A DNA stretch of 64,000 nt from JAMXLJ01 sp036558745 (GCA_036558745.1 DATBEZ010000031.1:31446-95445); one strand, 5' to 3'. Positions 18,130 through 27,585 are shown, numbered from the stretch's first letter. Notes: generated by a model from the letters alone, not told the origin. Translations and numbers: made by a program.

Positions 18130-19389
18130 TCACGGCTCCGTGCGCTCGGCCGCGACGCCACGCTCGCCGTTGCCGTTGGCCGACGCGCCGCTGTCGCGGA
18201 CGCGCGACCACTGCGCCTCCACGTAGACGGGCGACAGGCGCACGATCGCACGCGGCGTCGGGTCGAGCTGGCGCACCCCGGACACGAGCAACGGCGCGAT
18301 GGGCTGCCACGGCGTGAACTCGATGCGGGTCTCCACCTGGTAGGCACCGAACCAGAGGAAGTACTGACCGGGCGGCAACGGCAGCCGCGGCATCACCAGC
18401 TCGAGCTCCGTCCGCCCGGGCGGCAACATCGCCTCGTGACGGACCACGAAGATCGGCGTCGGAGCGCCCTCGCTGGCGCCCAGGTAGAGGTTGACCTGAC
18501 GCTCGACGTCGGTGCTGACCGTCAGGCGGACGGTGCACTCCTCGTTCACCGCGACGAGACGGCCGTTCGGCCCGTCGGCACGCACGTCGTGGACCTCGAC
18601 GAGGCCGTGCACGTTCGCGTGCGCAGCCGCGTCCGACTCGATGTCACGTCGGTACGCGCCGAGCACGTCCTCGATGGGGCCGTCGGCGCGCACGATCCCG
18701 TCGTCGAGCCACACGCCGCGGGTCGCGGTCGCGCCGACCGCGGCGAGGTCGTGCGAGACGAGCAGGAGCGTCGTCCCGCTCTGGATCACGTCGCGCATGC
18801 GGTCGAGGCACTTCTGCTGGAACGACGTGTCCCCCACCGCGAGGACCTCGTCGACGATGAGGATGCTCGGCTCGAGGAACGCGGCCACCGCGAACCCGAG
18901 CCGCATCTTCATGCCGCTCGAGTAGAACTTCACCTGCCGTTCGACCGCGTCCTCGAGCTCCGCGAACGCCACGATCTCGTCGACCTTCTCCGCGACCTGC
19001 CTGCGGCTCAGCCCGAGCAGCGTCCCGTAGATCATCACGTTCTCGCGGCCCGTCAGCTCGGGATGGATGCCCGACAGGACCTCGATCAGCGCGCCCACGC
19101 GCCCGCCGGTCGCGAGCCGCCCCGTGTGCGGGAACATGACGCCGCTGACGATCTTCAGCAGCGTCGACTTCCCCGCGCCGTTGGCACCGATGATCGCGAC
19201 CGCCTCACCCGGCTCCGCGTCGATGCTCACGTCGCGCAGGACCCACCGCCAAGGGTTCTCCGGGACCGGGCCGCGCAGACGTGCCGTCGCGCGCGACACG
19301 TGGTCGCGCAGGAGCCGGCGCCCGCGGTCGGCTCGGAAGCGCTTCCAGAGGTGCTCCGCACGGACCGCCCCGTCAGGACACGTCGGCAA
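18130..19389 (-). CDS. wzt: Polysaccharide ABC exporter ATPase with Wzt-like C-terminal domain
   Basis: ATP-binding subunit that drives export of a lipid-linked polysaccharide. It has 419 residues: the ATPase domain (to about 240) has Walker A GANGAGKST, signature YSSGMKMRLGF and Walker B ILIVDEVLAVGD, and lies close to the Wzt/TagH branch. Residues from about 260 form a beta-sandwich extension like the Wzt C-terminal domain, which recognises the capped end of the chain. Start TTG 19389 overlaps the end of the permease gene by 17 bases. The last residues are low-complexity (NGNGE). The symbol is by analogy only. Confidence 0.9.
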   Translation of the reverse strand: MPTCPDGAVRAEHLWKRFRADRGRRLLRDHVSRATARLRGPVPENPWRWVLRDVSIDAEPGEAVAIIGANGAGKSTLLKIVSGVMFPHTGRLATGGRVGALIEVLSGIHPELTGRENVMIYGTLLGLSRRQVAEKVDEIVAFAELEDAVERQVKFYSSGMKMRLGFAVAAFLEPSILIVDEVLAVGDTSFQQKCLDRMRDVIQSGTTLLLVSHDLAAVGATATRGVWLDDGIVRADGPIEDVLGAYRRDIESDAAAHANVHGLVEVHDVRADGPNGRLVAVNEECTVRLTVSTDVERQVNLYLGASEGAPTPIFVVRHEAMLPPGRTELELVMPRLPLPPGQYFLWFGAYQVETRIEFTPWQPIAPLLVSGVRQLDPTPRAIVRLSPVYVEAQWSRVRDSGASANGNGERGVAAERTEP

Positions 19390-20290
19390 AGCCGGTCTCC
19401 AGGCGCTTGAAGATCAGGTACGTCCCGAGCAGGTAGACGACCGTCGACGCCGCCCCGATCGTCGTGTAGGTGAAGCTCGGCGCGCGGCCGTAGAGCACGC
19501 ATTCACGGAAGCCGTCGATCACGGCACCCAGCGGGTTGATGGCGCAGTACGCCGCGCGGTACGCGACCGGCAGCTCACGGAGCCCGTACACGACCGGGGT
19601 CAGGAACAGGCCGAGCTGCATGACGAGGGGCAGCGCGTGCCGCACGTCGCGCAGGTACACGGTGACCGCGCCGGCCAGGAGCGAGCAGGCGACCGTGAAC
19701 CCGATGAGGATCACGATGAGCGGCACCACCCAGTACGACGTCGACGCGGGCGCGGTCCACTCGACCAGGAACAGCACGCCCAGCGCGAGCGACGCGCAGA
19801 TCGCGCCGACCCCGGCCACCACGACCTCGGACAGCGGGAAGACCTCACGCGGCGCGTACACCTTGTTAAGGAGCGGCTGGTTCACGAGGCTCAGACCGGC
19901 GGTCTGCACCGAGTTCGCGTAGAAGGTCCACGGCACGAGCCCGATGTACGAGAACAGCGGATACGGCGCCCCGCCGGTGTTCACCTTCCCGACGCGGTTG
20001 AACAGGAACGTGAACACGACCATCAGCGTGAACGGCTGGAGCAGCGCCCATCCCACGCCGAGGATCTCCTGGTTGTAGGTGGAGCGCAGGTCGCGGACGG
20101 CCAGGCTGCTCACCGTGTGGCGCGCTGCCCACAGCGAGCGCAGCGAGGTCCCCAGCTTGAGCGCGCGCCGGTAACGCAGCTCGGGCGGCGGCTCATCGGG
20201 GATCGCGCTCGCGACGGAGGAGGCGCGCACGGGCCCGGACGCGCTCGTGGGCTCGGGTTCGTCGCGGGGCGTGGGGACCGGGACGGTCAC
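19373..20290 (-). CDS. wzm: ABC-2 type polysaccharide export permease
   Basis: Membrane subunit of the exporter encoded with the ATPase at 18130. It has 305 residues with six hydrophobic segments. The N-terminal cytoplasmic part holds VRDLRSTYNQEILGVGWALL, a typical beginning of Wzm/TagG permeases, and TPVVYGL and NPLGAVIDGFRE occur near the end. Start GTG 20290 has GGAGGA eight bases upstream and is preferred over a further upstream in-frame start. The pair would move a finished polysaccharide on its lipid carrier across the membrane. Export by this route normally does not need a Wzx flippase. Confidence 0.9.
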   Translation of the reverse strand: MTVPVPTPRDEPEPTSASGPVRASSVASAIPDEPPPELRYRRALKLGTSLRSLWAARHTVSSLAVRDLRSTYNQEILGVGWALLQPFTLMVVFTFLFNRVGKVNTGGAPYPLFSYIGLVPWTFYANSVQTAGLSLVNQPLLNKVYAPREVFPLSEVVVAGVGAICASLALGVLFLVEWTAPASTSYWVVPLIVILIGFTVACSLLAGAVTVYLRDVRHALPLVMQLGLFLTPVVYGLRELPVAYRAAYCAINPLGAVIDGFRECVLYGRAPSFTYTTIGAASTVVYLLGTYLIFKRLETGFADVS

Positions 20291-20438
20291 CAGTCGTGTC
20301 CTCCGGTGGCGGTGGCGTTGGGGCCGACGCCGCGGCACGCCCGGGGCGGCCCTGCGTGCTGGGCGCCGGGGAGCAGGTCGAGCCGTGTCCGGGCAGTCTG
20401 CCACGGGCACCGGCGGGGACGCCGCAGCGGTCGCGAAG

Positions 20439-22241
20439 TCATCCGCTGTGAACGCAGGGGCGGTACTGCGCTGCGAGCACGCGCACGTCGGCGCGCGTCA
20501 GCGCGCTCGACCGCCGCGACACCACCACCCGCCAGCCCGCCGGCACGCGCTCGAGGCGCAGCTTGACGCAGTAGTGCAGGCGCTTCTCCTTCGCGGTCGG
20601 CGGTCGGGGCTTGGTCCCGGAGTTCGGCGGGCGCGACGTGGAGGGTGCGTAGCCCAGGTGCCAGCTGTCCCACTCGAACCCGCCGTTGATCTGCAACGGC
20701 TCGTAGCCGAGGCGGGTCGCGGCCTTCGCCACCGCCCAGCGGGTGCCGTCGAAGGAGGCCGAGTCGGTCGTGTACGCGAGGCCGGCCAGACCGAGCACCA
20801 CCACGGAGACGATCGCCCACGCCCACGCCGCGCGCGCCGGGCGGCGCGCCGCGACCGGCCGGGGTTCGGCACCGGCCGCGGGCCCGGGCGCGGGCTCGGG
20901 TCGCGGACGCAACAGCAGGAACGCGACCAGCGGCACCAGCGGCAGCACGTAGCGGTCGTAGAGCGGCAGGTTCACCGCGACCGCGACGGCGTACGCGGCC
21001 AGGTAGAGCCCGACGGTGAGCGCGACCGCGGCCGTCGCCGGGTCGGCCGGTGCGAGGTCCCGCCGGCGCACGCGGTCACGCGCCTCGACGAGCCAGGGCA
21101 CGAGCGCGACGACGAGCAGGACCACCGACAGGGAGCCCAGCAGCACGAGCAGGTCGAACACCGCGGAGGGCATGACGTTGGGGCGCACCCCGGGGAGCAC
21201 GTCGGTCGAGAGGGTGCCGTCGCGGGTGACGTAGTTGCCGACGAACGGACGCTGCGGCACGTGCAGGTAGATCCCCGCGAGGACGAGCGCGCTCGCACCG
21301 CCGAGCACCCACGTCAGCCGCGGGGCCGCGAGCCGCGCGCGACGAACGATGCGGACGGGACCCGCGAGCACGACGGCCGGCACGACGAGCAGCCCGAGCA
21401 GGCGCACGAGGTTCGTGCCCTTGTCGACGAGCGTCCGCAACGTGTGCGGGGTGGGCACGATGGGCGAGAGCGCGAGCGAGCCCGGCAGCCGGCGCCACCA
21501 CAGGAAGAGCACGGCCGAGCACACGAGCAGCACCCCGGTCTGGATCCCGACGATCCGCAACCGGCGGCGGTCGCCGTCGCCTGCGAGCACCATCGCCGCG
21601 ACGACGGCCACCGCGATGGGTACGACCAGGGCGTACTGGCGAACCGAGAACGCGACGAACCCGAGAGCGAGGCAGGCCCCGAGCAGGCCGGTCGACACCG
21701 GTCGGCGCTGCAGCGCGGCGACGCCCACGGTCAGCGTGAGCACCGTGAACGTGAACGTCGGCACGTCGGTCATGAAGCTCGCGGCGAGCGGGCCCCACAG
21801 CGGCCCGACCGCGACCGCCACCGCGATGAGCCCGGCCACCCGGAGCCCGACGCCGAGGCGCCGGCCCAGGTCGACCACCGCGGCCAGGCCCACCAGGCCG
21901 ACGAACGCGGTGAACACCTGCATCGCGGCGATGCTGCGCCCGCTCAGCGCGGCTACCGGCGCGCCGAGCGCGACCTGGCCGACGAGCGTCATCGAGACCC
22001 AGTTGTTGAGGTCGACCGTGCCGTCGTGCACGAAGCGGAACTGGACCAGGAGGTACGACCAGTCGTCGCTCCTCGGGATCCCGAACGCGCCGTAGTGGGC
22101 GGCGATCACCAGGGGCAGGACCACCGCCAGGACCACGAGCAGGATGCCGAGAACGAGCAGGTCGGCACCGGTTCGGCGACGACCCGAGGGGGTCGTCGGG
22201 GCCGCTCCCGCGGCGCTTCTTCCTGCAACCTCGACGACCAC
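20439..22241 (-). CDS. Polytopic GT-C-like membrane protein
   Basis: A membrane protein of about 600 residues with roughly eleven hydrophobic segments. After the first helix it has IPRSDDWSYLLVQFRF, an acidic motif in the loop position where GT-C (GT39-like) enzymes carry their catalytic Asp/Glu. A soluble tail follows the last helix (about 500-600). The most likely role is a polyprenyl-phosphate-sugar dependent glycosyltransferase acting outside the membrane; a glycan-modification role is possible. Start GTG 22241 has GGGAGCGGGG upstream. It is divergent from the Wzz-BY-kinase gene, with 234 bases between. Confidence 0.78.
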   Translation of the reverse strand: MVVEVAGRSAAGAAPTTPSGRRRTGADLLVLGILLVVLAVVLPLVIAAHYGAFGIPRSDDWSYLLVQFRFVHDGTVDLNNWVSMTLVGQVALGAPVAALSGRSIAAMQVFTAFVGLVGLAAVVDLGRRLGVGLRVAGLIAVAVAVGPLWGPLAASFMTDVPTFTFTVLTLTVGVAALQRRPVSTGLLGACLALGFVAFSVRQYALVVPIAVAVVAAMVLAGDGDRRRLRIVGIQTGVLLVCSAVLFLWWRRLPGSLALSPIVPTPHTLRTLVDKGTNLVRLLGLLVVPAVVLAGPVRIVRRARLAAPRLTWVLGGASALVLAGIYLHVPQRPFVGNYVTRDGTLSTDVLPGVRPNVMPSAVFDLLVLLGSLSVVLLVVALVPWLVEARDRVRRRDLAPADPATAAVALTVGLYLAAYAVAVAVNLPLYDRYVLPLVPLVAFLLLRPRPEPAPGPAAGAEPRPVAARRPARAAWAWAIVSVVVLGLAGLAYTTDSASFDGTRWAVAKAATRLGYEPLQINGGFEWDSWHLGYAPSTSRPPNSGTKPRPPTAKEKRLHYCVKLRLERVPAGWRVVVSRRSSALTRADVRVLAAQYRPCVHSG

Positions 22242-22475
22242 GCGCCCCGCTCCCGCGATGTCATGCCCGGGGCGCGGACGGTACCCTCCCAGACGCCGGT
22301 CGCGCACGGCGCGCGCACAACCCAATGGCCGGCCACGGGCCGCCCAAAGTTTGTCCGCGCGCCCTGTACCTGCGGATCGGTGCAAAGTAGATTGATTCGC
22401 CCGTCGGTCCGCGTCGGCGCGGGCGTACGCCCGTCGCCGGCCCGGTAGTGGCCGATCAGGAGCTGTCGCACCCAT

Positions 22476-24641
22476 ATGAGACCGGTCGAGTACCTGCGGC
22501 TGATCCGCCAGCGCTGGTGGGTCCTGCCGATCACCGCGATTCTGGGCTTCGTCATCGCGTTCGGGACGCAGCCGACGCCGCCCCGCAAGGTGAACCTGGC
22601 GCCGCTCTACAAGTTCTCGGGGACCGCGGTGCTGGCCGCGAAGCCGCTCGGCATCTCGACGGGCGGCAGCGTCGACTACGACCGCCTCGCCCTGCTCGCG
22701 ACGTCGGGCCAGGTGCCCCAGAACGTGGCGCTCAGCCTCGGGCTCGGCGGGCCGACCAACTTCGCCGTGCCCAACACCGACCCGAAGGGCGCGCCGATCG
22801 ACCCCAACAAGACCGGCGCGCCCCGCGGCGTGGCGATGAAGCCGACCCAGGTCATCGTGACGCCGAACAAGATCAGCGGCTCGCTGACGATCGAGGCGAC
22901 CGCGCCCAACATCAGCGTCGCGACCGCGGTCGCGAACGCGATCGGCTACGAGCTGATCATGGACCTCAACAACCCGCAGCCGGGGCTGCCGGACCTCAGC
23001 CTCAGAGGTCTGTACAACGCCCAGCTGCGAGCAATCGGCAACGCCCGCGGCCAGGCCTTCGCCGATCTGAACGATCTGGCCACCCCCCTCTATGTGGCGC
23101 TGCACTCGAACCCGGCACGCGCCAAGACGCTGCTCGACCAGTTCGTCGCGACGCGCCAGCGCATCGTCAACCTCGACCGGACGCTCATCCAGCTGATCCA
23201 GAACGGCCCGAGCGACATCCCGCTGCTCGTGCTGAGCGCGGCCTCGCCCGCCAACACCTCGGTCATCTTCCCCAACGTGAAGGAGAAGGCGATCGTCAAG
23301 GCCGGCTGGCCGCGGCTGACGTTGGGCGCCGGCATCGGGCTGCTCGCGGGCATCGCGATCCTGCTGCTCATCGAGGTGGCACGGCCGAAGATCCGCGACG
23401 TCCGCAGCGCCGAGAACGCCGCGCTCATGCCCGCCGTCGCCGAGATCTCGGCCGTGCACATGACCCGCGGGGAGCGCTACCGCGTCGTCGCCGCGGAGGA
23501 GCCGTCGTCGCTGCTCGCGGAGGCGTACCGCTCGTTGCGCACGTCCCTGCTCGCGATGTGGCCGCGACATCCGGTGAACGCCCGCGCCCGCGGGAACGGC
23601 AATGGCAACGGGAATGGCAACGGCAACGGTCACGACAACTCCTTCCGACCGCTGCGGACACTGCTCATCACCTCGCCGGGGCCGGGTGAGGGCAAGTCCG
23701 TCACCGCGGTGAACCTCGCCGCGACCTTCGCCGAGACGGGCGCGAGCGTCATCGTCATCGACGGCGACGCGCGCCGACCCGCGGTCCACCGGTACTTCGG
23801 CGGCCGGTCCACACCGAACCTGGGCGACTTCGAGCACGGTCCCAACGCGAACAATCTCGAGGCGGTGCTGCAGGACACCAAGATCGAGGGCGTGCAGTTC
23901 GCAGCCAGCGCGCGCGGGATCGGCCCGGCCCGCACGGTCGCGGCGGTGAAGGCGGCGGCCGGGGCGGCGATGGAGCTGGCGGACATCGTCATCATCGACG
24001 CTCCTCCGCTGCTCGTCGCCAACGACTCGTCGGAGCTCGCGACCGCGGCCGACGCGTCGCTGTTCGTGCTGCGCGCGGGCAAGACCCGCCGTGAGAGCGC
24101 GACCCGCGGCGCGGAGCTGCTGCGCCGGATCGAGGCGACGGTCGTCGGTGTGGTCGTCGTCGGCGTCGAGCGCTCCACGCCCGACGGCTTCTACGGCTAC
24201 TCCAGCCACTACGGCAGCACGCTCGACTCGCGCGACCGCGAGACGATCTCGCGCCTGCGCCCCTGGAGCCGGCGCCGCTCGCGTCGGGCCCGCGACCTGC
24301 GGGCCGAGGCCGCCCGGCGCGAGCCCGCGGTCACGGAGCCCACGCCCGCCGCGGCACCGACCGCGCCGCCGCCCCCACCAGGACCGGCAGCGTCGGCGCC
24401 GGGCACGGCGGCACCCGGGTCGACGACCTTCGTCGACCTGGTGGCCCACGAGGGCGACGAGGCGGACCAGTCGAGTCAGGCCGGCCAGGCCCGAGAGGCG
24501 GGTCAGCCCGGTCAGTCGGGCCAGGCCGAACCGCCCGAAGCCACCCGGGTCGACGAGCCCTGGTCGCACATCTTCGAGCGCCGGCCCGACGCCGGCGACG
24601 GCGGTGACACGCCGCCCGGGCGCCAGCCGCCCGGGTCGTGA
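22476..24641 (+). CDS. Wzz-type chain-length regulator fused to a BY-kinase
   Basis: Controls the length and export of the polysaccharide by a tyrosine-kinase phosphorylation cycle. It has 721 residues. The Wzz-like part has a helix at about 15-30 and a second one near 285-305. A Gly-Asn repeat linker (373-385) precedes the kinase domain, which has Walker A SPGPGEGKSVTAVNLA, Walker A' VIVIDGDARRP and Walker B IIDAPPLLV. A tyrosine-rich stretch, FYGYSSHYGS, follows the kinase domain and is the best candidate autophosphorylation site. The last 130 residues are Pro/Ala/Gln-rich and probably disordered. Start ATG 22476 has AGGAG 14 bases upstream. Its TGA overlaps the GTG of the next membrane gene. 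Confidence 0.9.
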   Translation: MRPVEYLRLIRQRWWVLPITAILGFVIAFGTQPTPPRKVNLAPLYKFSGTAVLAAKPLGISTGGSVDYDRLALLATSGQVPQNVALSLGLGGPTNFAVPNTDPKGAPIDPNKTGAPRGVAMKPTQVIVTPNKISGSLTIEATAPNISVATAVANAIGYELIMDLNNPQPGLPDLSLRGLYNAQLRAIGNARGQAFADLNDLATPLYVALHSNPARAKTLLDQFVATRQRIVNLDRTLIQLIQNGPSDIPLLVLSAASPANTSVIFPNVKEKAIVKAGWPRLTLGAGIGLLAGIAILLLIEVARPKIRDVRSAENAALMPAVAEISAVHMTRGERYRVVAAEEPSSLLAEAYRSLRTSLLAMWPRHPVNARARGNGNGNGNGNGNGHDNSFRPLRTLLITSPGPGEGKSVTAVNLAATFAETGASVIVIDGDARRPAVHRYFGGRSTPNLGDFEHGPNANNLEAVLQDTKIEGVQFAASARGIGPARTVAAVKAAAGAAMELADIVIIDAPPLLVANDSSELATAADASLFVLRAGKTRRESATRGAELLRRIEATVVGVVVVGVERSTPDGFYGYSSHYGSTLDSRDRETISRLRPWSRRRSRRARDLRAEAARREPAVTEPTPAAAPTAPPPPPGPAASAPGTAAPGSTTFVDLVAHEGDEADQSSQAGQAREAGQPGQSGQAEPPEATRVDEPWSHIFERRPDAGDGGDTPPGRQPPGS
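23592..23630 (+). repeat. Gly-Asn codon repeat (linker)
   Basis: Alternating glycine and asparagine codons (six GN units plus a G, residues 373-385 of the Wzz-BY-kinase) between the Wzz-like part and the kinase part. It is a low-complexity, flexible linker. Slippage between the near-identical hexanucleotide units could vary its length between strains. Confidence 0.85.
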
Positions 24642-26341
24642 GCCTCAGCCTCGGCGACCAGGAACGCGCCCTGCGGGCGCAGAGCGCCAGCTTGCGCGAC
24701 GCGCCCTCGTGGTGCCGGTTCCTGATCGCCGTCGGGTGCATCGCCTACGCCGTCACGCTCGCGGTCGCCGCCCTGCGCGCGTCGTTCTGGCTGGCCGACG
24801 CGTGCATCCAGGTCCCGATCTGGGCCGCGGTCACCGTGCCGATCGCGCGACGCATCGCCAAGGCCGAGCGCGACGCGGGTGTCTTCGGGTTCGTCATGGC
24901 CGCGTTCGCCGCCAAGATGATCGGCGTCCTCGTCCGCCAGGCCGTCGCGTTCGGCGTCTACAACGGCGTCGCCGACGCGAACGCCTACGACAAGGCGGGC
25001 AAGCAGTTCGCGCCGTTCTACCGGCATTTCGACTTCAGCCCCAACACCGGCAAGCTCGTCGGCACCGGGTTCCTCAAGGCGCTGACCGGCGTCGTCTACG
25101 CGTTCACGGGCACGTCGGAGCTCGGCGCGTTCGTGTTCTTCTCGTTCCTGTCGTTCCTCGGGCTCCTGATGCTCTGGCGGGCGTTCCGGCGCGCGGTACC
25201 CGAGGGCGACGGCCGCCGCTACGGGCTCCTCGTGCTCTTCCTGCCCTCGTTGCTGTACTGGCCCTCTGCGCTCGGCAAGGAGGGGTGGGGGCTCTTCTGC
25301 GTCGGGCTGTGCTCCTACGGCGTCGCCCTGCTGCTCACCCGCCGCGTGATCTTCGGCGCGCTGCTCCTTGCGGGCGGGCTCGTCGGCGTCACGATGCTGC
25401 GACCACACGTCGCGCTCGTCGTGTTCGGCGGGCTCGTGTTCGCGGCGTGCATCGGCAAGTCGCGCAGTGCCTCACCCGGGGCCCCGCTCGTGCGCGCCGT
25501 GGTCTTCGGGGTGCTGTTCGTCACCGGCCTGATACTCGTATCCCAGGCTCAGAGCTTCCTCGGCGTGAACAGCCTCGACCAGACGACGGTCGGCAAGAAG
25601 CTCGACAAGACGCAAAAGCAGACCTCGAAGGAGGCGGGGTCGACGTTCACGCCGGCGCGCATCCATTCGCCGATCGACGCGCCCTGGGCGACGATCACCG
25701 TCCTGTTCCGGCCCTTCCCGTGGGAGGGGCACAGCGGCCAGGAGATCGCCGCGAGCGCCGAGAGCGTGTTCCTCATCGTGCTCGCGTGGAAGTCGCGCAA
25801 GCGGCTCCGTTCGATACCACGGTTGGCGCGCGAGCGCTCCTACATCGCGTACTGCATCGGCTTCACCGCGATGTTCGTCTTCGCGTTCTCGTCGTTCGGC
25901 AACTTCGGCCTGCTCGCGCGACAACGAACGCAGACGATGCCGCTCGTGCTGACGTTCCTGTGCCTGCCCGAGTTCGTGCCGCGGTGGAAGCGCGAGCTCG
26001 TCGCCGGTGACCCCGTCACCGGGGTACCGGTCGCGGGCATGACCGCGGCAGCGACGGCAGGGCTCGTCGCCACGGGTCCGTACGCGCGCTTCGAGCACGT
26101 GCTCAACCAGGGGCCGGCCGGGCAAGGCGGGCCCGCGACCCCGGAGCCCTACGCCGACCCCGCCGACCCGTACGCGCGCTTCCGCCGGGAGTCGGACGTC
26201 GCCGACCCGTACGCCCGCTTCCCGGCGCCCGAGGCCCGCAACGACGTCGCCGCGCGCTTCGCAGGCAACGGCGATGTCGACCGAACGGACGCGCACACGA
26301 TGGCGGACGGCCCGTCAGCCGGGCACGATCACCCCGGCTGA
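24638..26341 (+). CDS. Polytopic membrane protein, polysaccharide polymerase-like, with PYARF-repeat tail
   Basis: A membrane protein of 567 residues with about ten hydrophobic segments in residues 1-440. The segment ALGKEGWGLF in a loop and the overall layout resemble O-antigen polymerase/EpsG-like proteins, though no decisive catalytic motif is visible, so the polymerase call is an inference from topology and position directly after the Wzz-BY-kinase (GTG start at 24638 overlaps its TGA). The C-terminal cytosolic tail of about 125 residues repeats PYARF three times (about 481, 511 and 524), with a decayed fourth copy, VAARF. The function of the tail is unknown. Confidence 0.7.
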   Translation: MSLSLGDQERALRAQSASLRDAPSWCRFLIAVGCIAYAVTLAVAALRASFWLADACIQVPIWAAVTVPIARRIAKAERDAGVFGFVMAAFAAKMIGVLVRQAVAFGVYNGVADANAYDKAGKQFAPFYRHFDFSPNTGKLVGTGFLKALTGVVYAFTGTSELGAFVFFSFLSFLGLLMLWRAFRRAVPEGDGRRYGLLVLFLPSLLYWPSALGKEGWGLFCVGLCSYGVALLLTRRVIFGALLLAGGLVGVTMLRPHVALVVFGGLVFAACIGKSRSASPGAPLVRAVVFGVLFVTGLILVSQAQSFLGVNSLDQTTVGKKLDKTQKQTSKEAGSTFTPARIHSPIDAPWATITVLFRPFPWEGHSGQEIAASAESVFLIVLAWKSRKRLRSIPRLARERSYIAYCIGFTAMFVFAFSSFGNFGLLARQRTQTMPLVLTFLCLPEFVPRWKRELVAGDPVTGVPVAGMTAAATAGLVATGPYARFEHVLNQGPAGQGGPATPEPYADPADPYARFRRESDVADPYARFPAPEARNDVAARFAGNGDVDRTDAHTMADGPSAGHDHPG

Positions 26342-26347
26342 CGGGCC
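26309..26347. terminator. Bidirectional hairpin terminator between convergent genes
   Basis: A perfect inverted repeat with 15-base arms (26309-26323 and 26333-26347) and a 9-base loop. It includes the TGA stop of the polymerase-like gene and lies just before the end of the oppositely oriented beta-helix gene. No T-tract follows, as is common for intrinsic terminators in actinobacteria. Confidence 0.8.
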
Positions 26348-26370
26348 GAGCGACACCGCGTGTCCCGCGC

Positions 26371-27585
26371 TCAGCAGGTGCCGCCCGAGGGCGCCTCGAG
26401 GTGCACCGGGACGTAGGCCAGGTTGTTGGACCAGCAGACGTTGCTGCTCGGGCCCCACATGTCGTAGTAGGACACCGAGCCCGCGCCGCCGTTCCACGTG
26501 TTCCCGGTGACCACAACGTTGCTGCTGTGGGCGAGGTTGACGCCGGTGATGTTCCGACCCCAGGTCATGTTCACCCGGTTGTTCGTCACGTGCACCCCGG
26601 TCGCGTTCTGGATGAAGAACGCACCGCCGCCGCTCTGGTCGACGCCCGTCTGCTCCATCGGGCCGTTCACGACGTTGCCGCTGATCGTGACGTTCGTGAG
26701 CGTCCCGAAGGCCGCGGCCTGGATCTTCATCGGCCGGTTGACGAACGTGTTGTTGACGATGTTGACGTTCTTGATCGGCACCGAGGCACCACTGATGTTC
26801 CAGAAGTACAGGCGCCCGTAGCCGAACGTGTTGTTGCTGACGGTGAGGCCGTCGAGCGCGCCGGTGGTCGGCGGCTCCTGGTCGATCATCGCGTGCGCGA
26901 CGTTCTGCAGCAGGTTGTGGTCGAACCGGATGTTCGTGCCGCCGTTGACCGCCCAACCCATGCGCGAGGCACCGTCGAACGTGGAGTTCTCGACGAGCAC
27001 GTTGCTCGTGTACGGACCGATGTAGACCATGTCGCCGTACACGTCGTACGCGTGGATGTTGTTCAGGTGGAAGCCGTTGGTCTGGCCGACCGCGAACGCG
27101 TGCTGAGCCTCGAGGCTCCAGCCATTCGGGTTCAGACCCAGCTTCGCGGCGCCGCGCACCGTCAGGTTCTCGAGCGTGATGTTGCTCCCGCCCGTGAAGA
27201 AGAACACCGCGCGGGCGCGCGCGTCGGTCGGGCTGAACTGCGTGCCGTCGGTGAGCGGCTTGAACGTCGCGCCGTTGCCGACGAACGTCAGGTTGTTGCG
27301 GTTCTGGATGAGGAGCTTGCCGTCGATGCGGTAGCAGCCGTTGGGCACGAACCGCAGCGTCGAGCCGTCACCCACGGAGGCGATCCACCGCAGCAGGTCG
27401 GCCGTCACATCCCGCGAGCAGTCGCTCGGGATGCTGGCAGGCACGGTGAAGGTGCCGGCCAGTCCGGGGTTGGCGGGAGCGGACGCGCCGGTCGCGCACC
27501 CCGCCGTGGCCGCGGCCAGGACGGCCACGCCCGCGAGAACGACGAGCACGCGATGACGACGACGGAACTGCGATGCGAAGACCAT
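26371..27585 (-). CDS. Parallel beta-helix lipoprotein
   Basis: A secreted lipoprotein of 404 residues. The N-terminus (MVFASQFRRRHR) leads into a hydrophobic signal sequence ending in a TAGC lipobox (Cys near residue 29). The body consists of repeated NxT/NNT-type strands such as NLTFVGNGATF, NITLENLTV and NVTISGNVV, the pattern of right-handed parallel beta-helix proteins, which include polysaccharide lyases, epimerases and hydrolases. No catalytic motif is certain. It may process or bind the exported glycan at the cell surface. Start ATG 27585 follows GGGGGG. It ends beside the 26309-26347 terminator and is divergent from the MBL-Rieske gene. Confidence 0.8.
   Translation of the reverse strand: MVFASQFRRRHRVLVVLAGVAVLAAATAGCATGASAPANPGLAGTFTVPASIPSDCSRDVTADLLRWIASVGDGSTLRFVPNGCYRIDGKLLIQNRNNLTFVGNGATFKPLTDGTQFSPTDARARAVFFFTGGSNITLENLTVRGAAKLGLNPNGWSLEAQHAFAVGQTNGFHLNNIHAYDVYGDMVYIGPYTSNVLVENSTFDGASRMGWAVNGGTNIRFDHNLLQNVAHAMIDQEPPTTGALDGLTVSNNTFGYGRLYFWNISGASVPIKNVNIVNNTFVNRPMKIQAAAFGTLTNVTISGNVVNGPMEQTGVDQSGGGAFFIQNATGVHVTNNRVNMTWGRNITGVNLAHSSNVVVTGNTWNGGAGSVSYYDMWGPSSNVCWSNNLAYVPVHLEAPSGGTC

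Noticed and set aside
22242..24569. Long minus-strand open frame extending the membrane protein gene upstream over the Wzz-BY-kinase.
   Set aside because: The extension is antisense to a well-supported gene and low-complexity. The membrane protein starts sensibly at GTG 22241.
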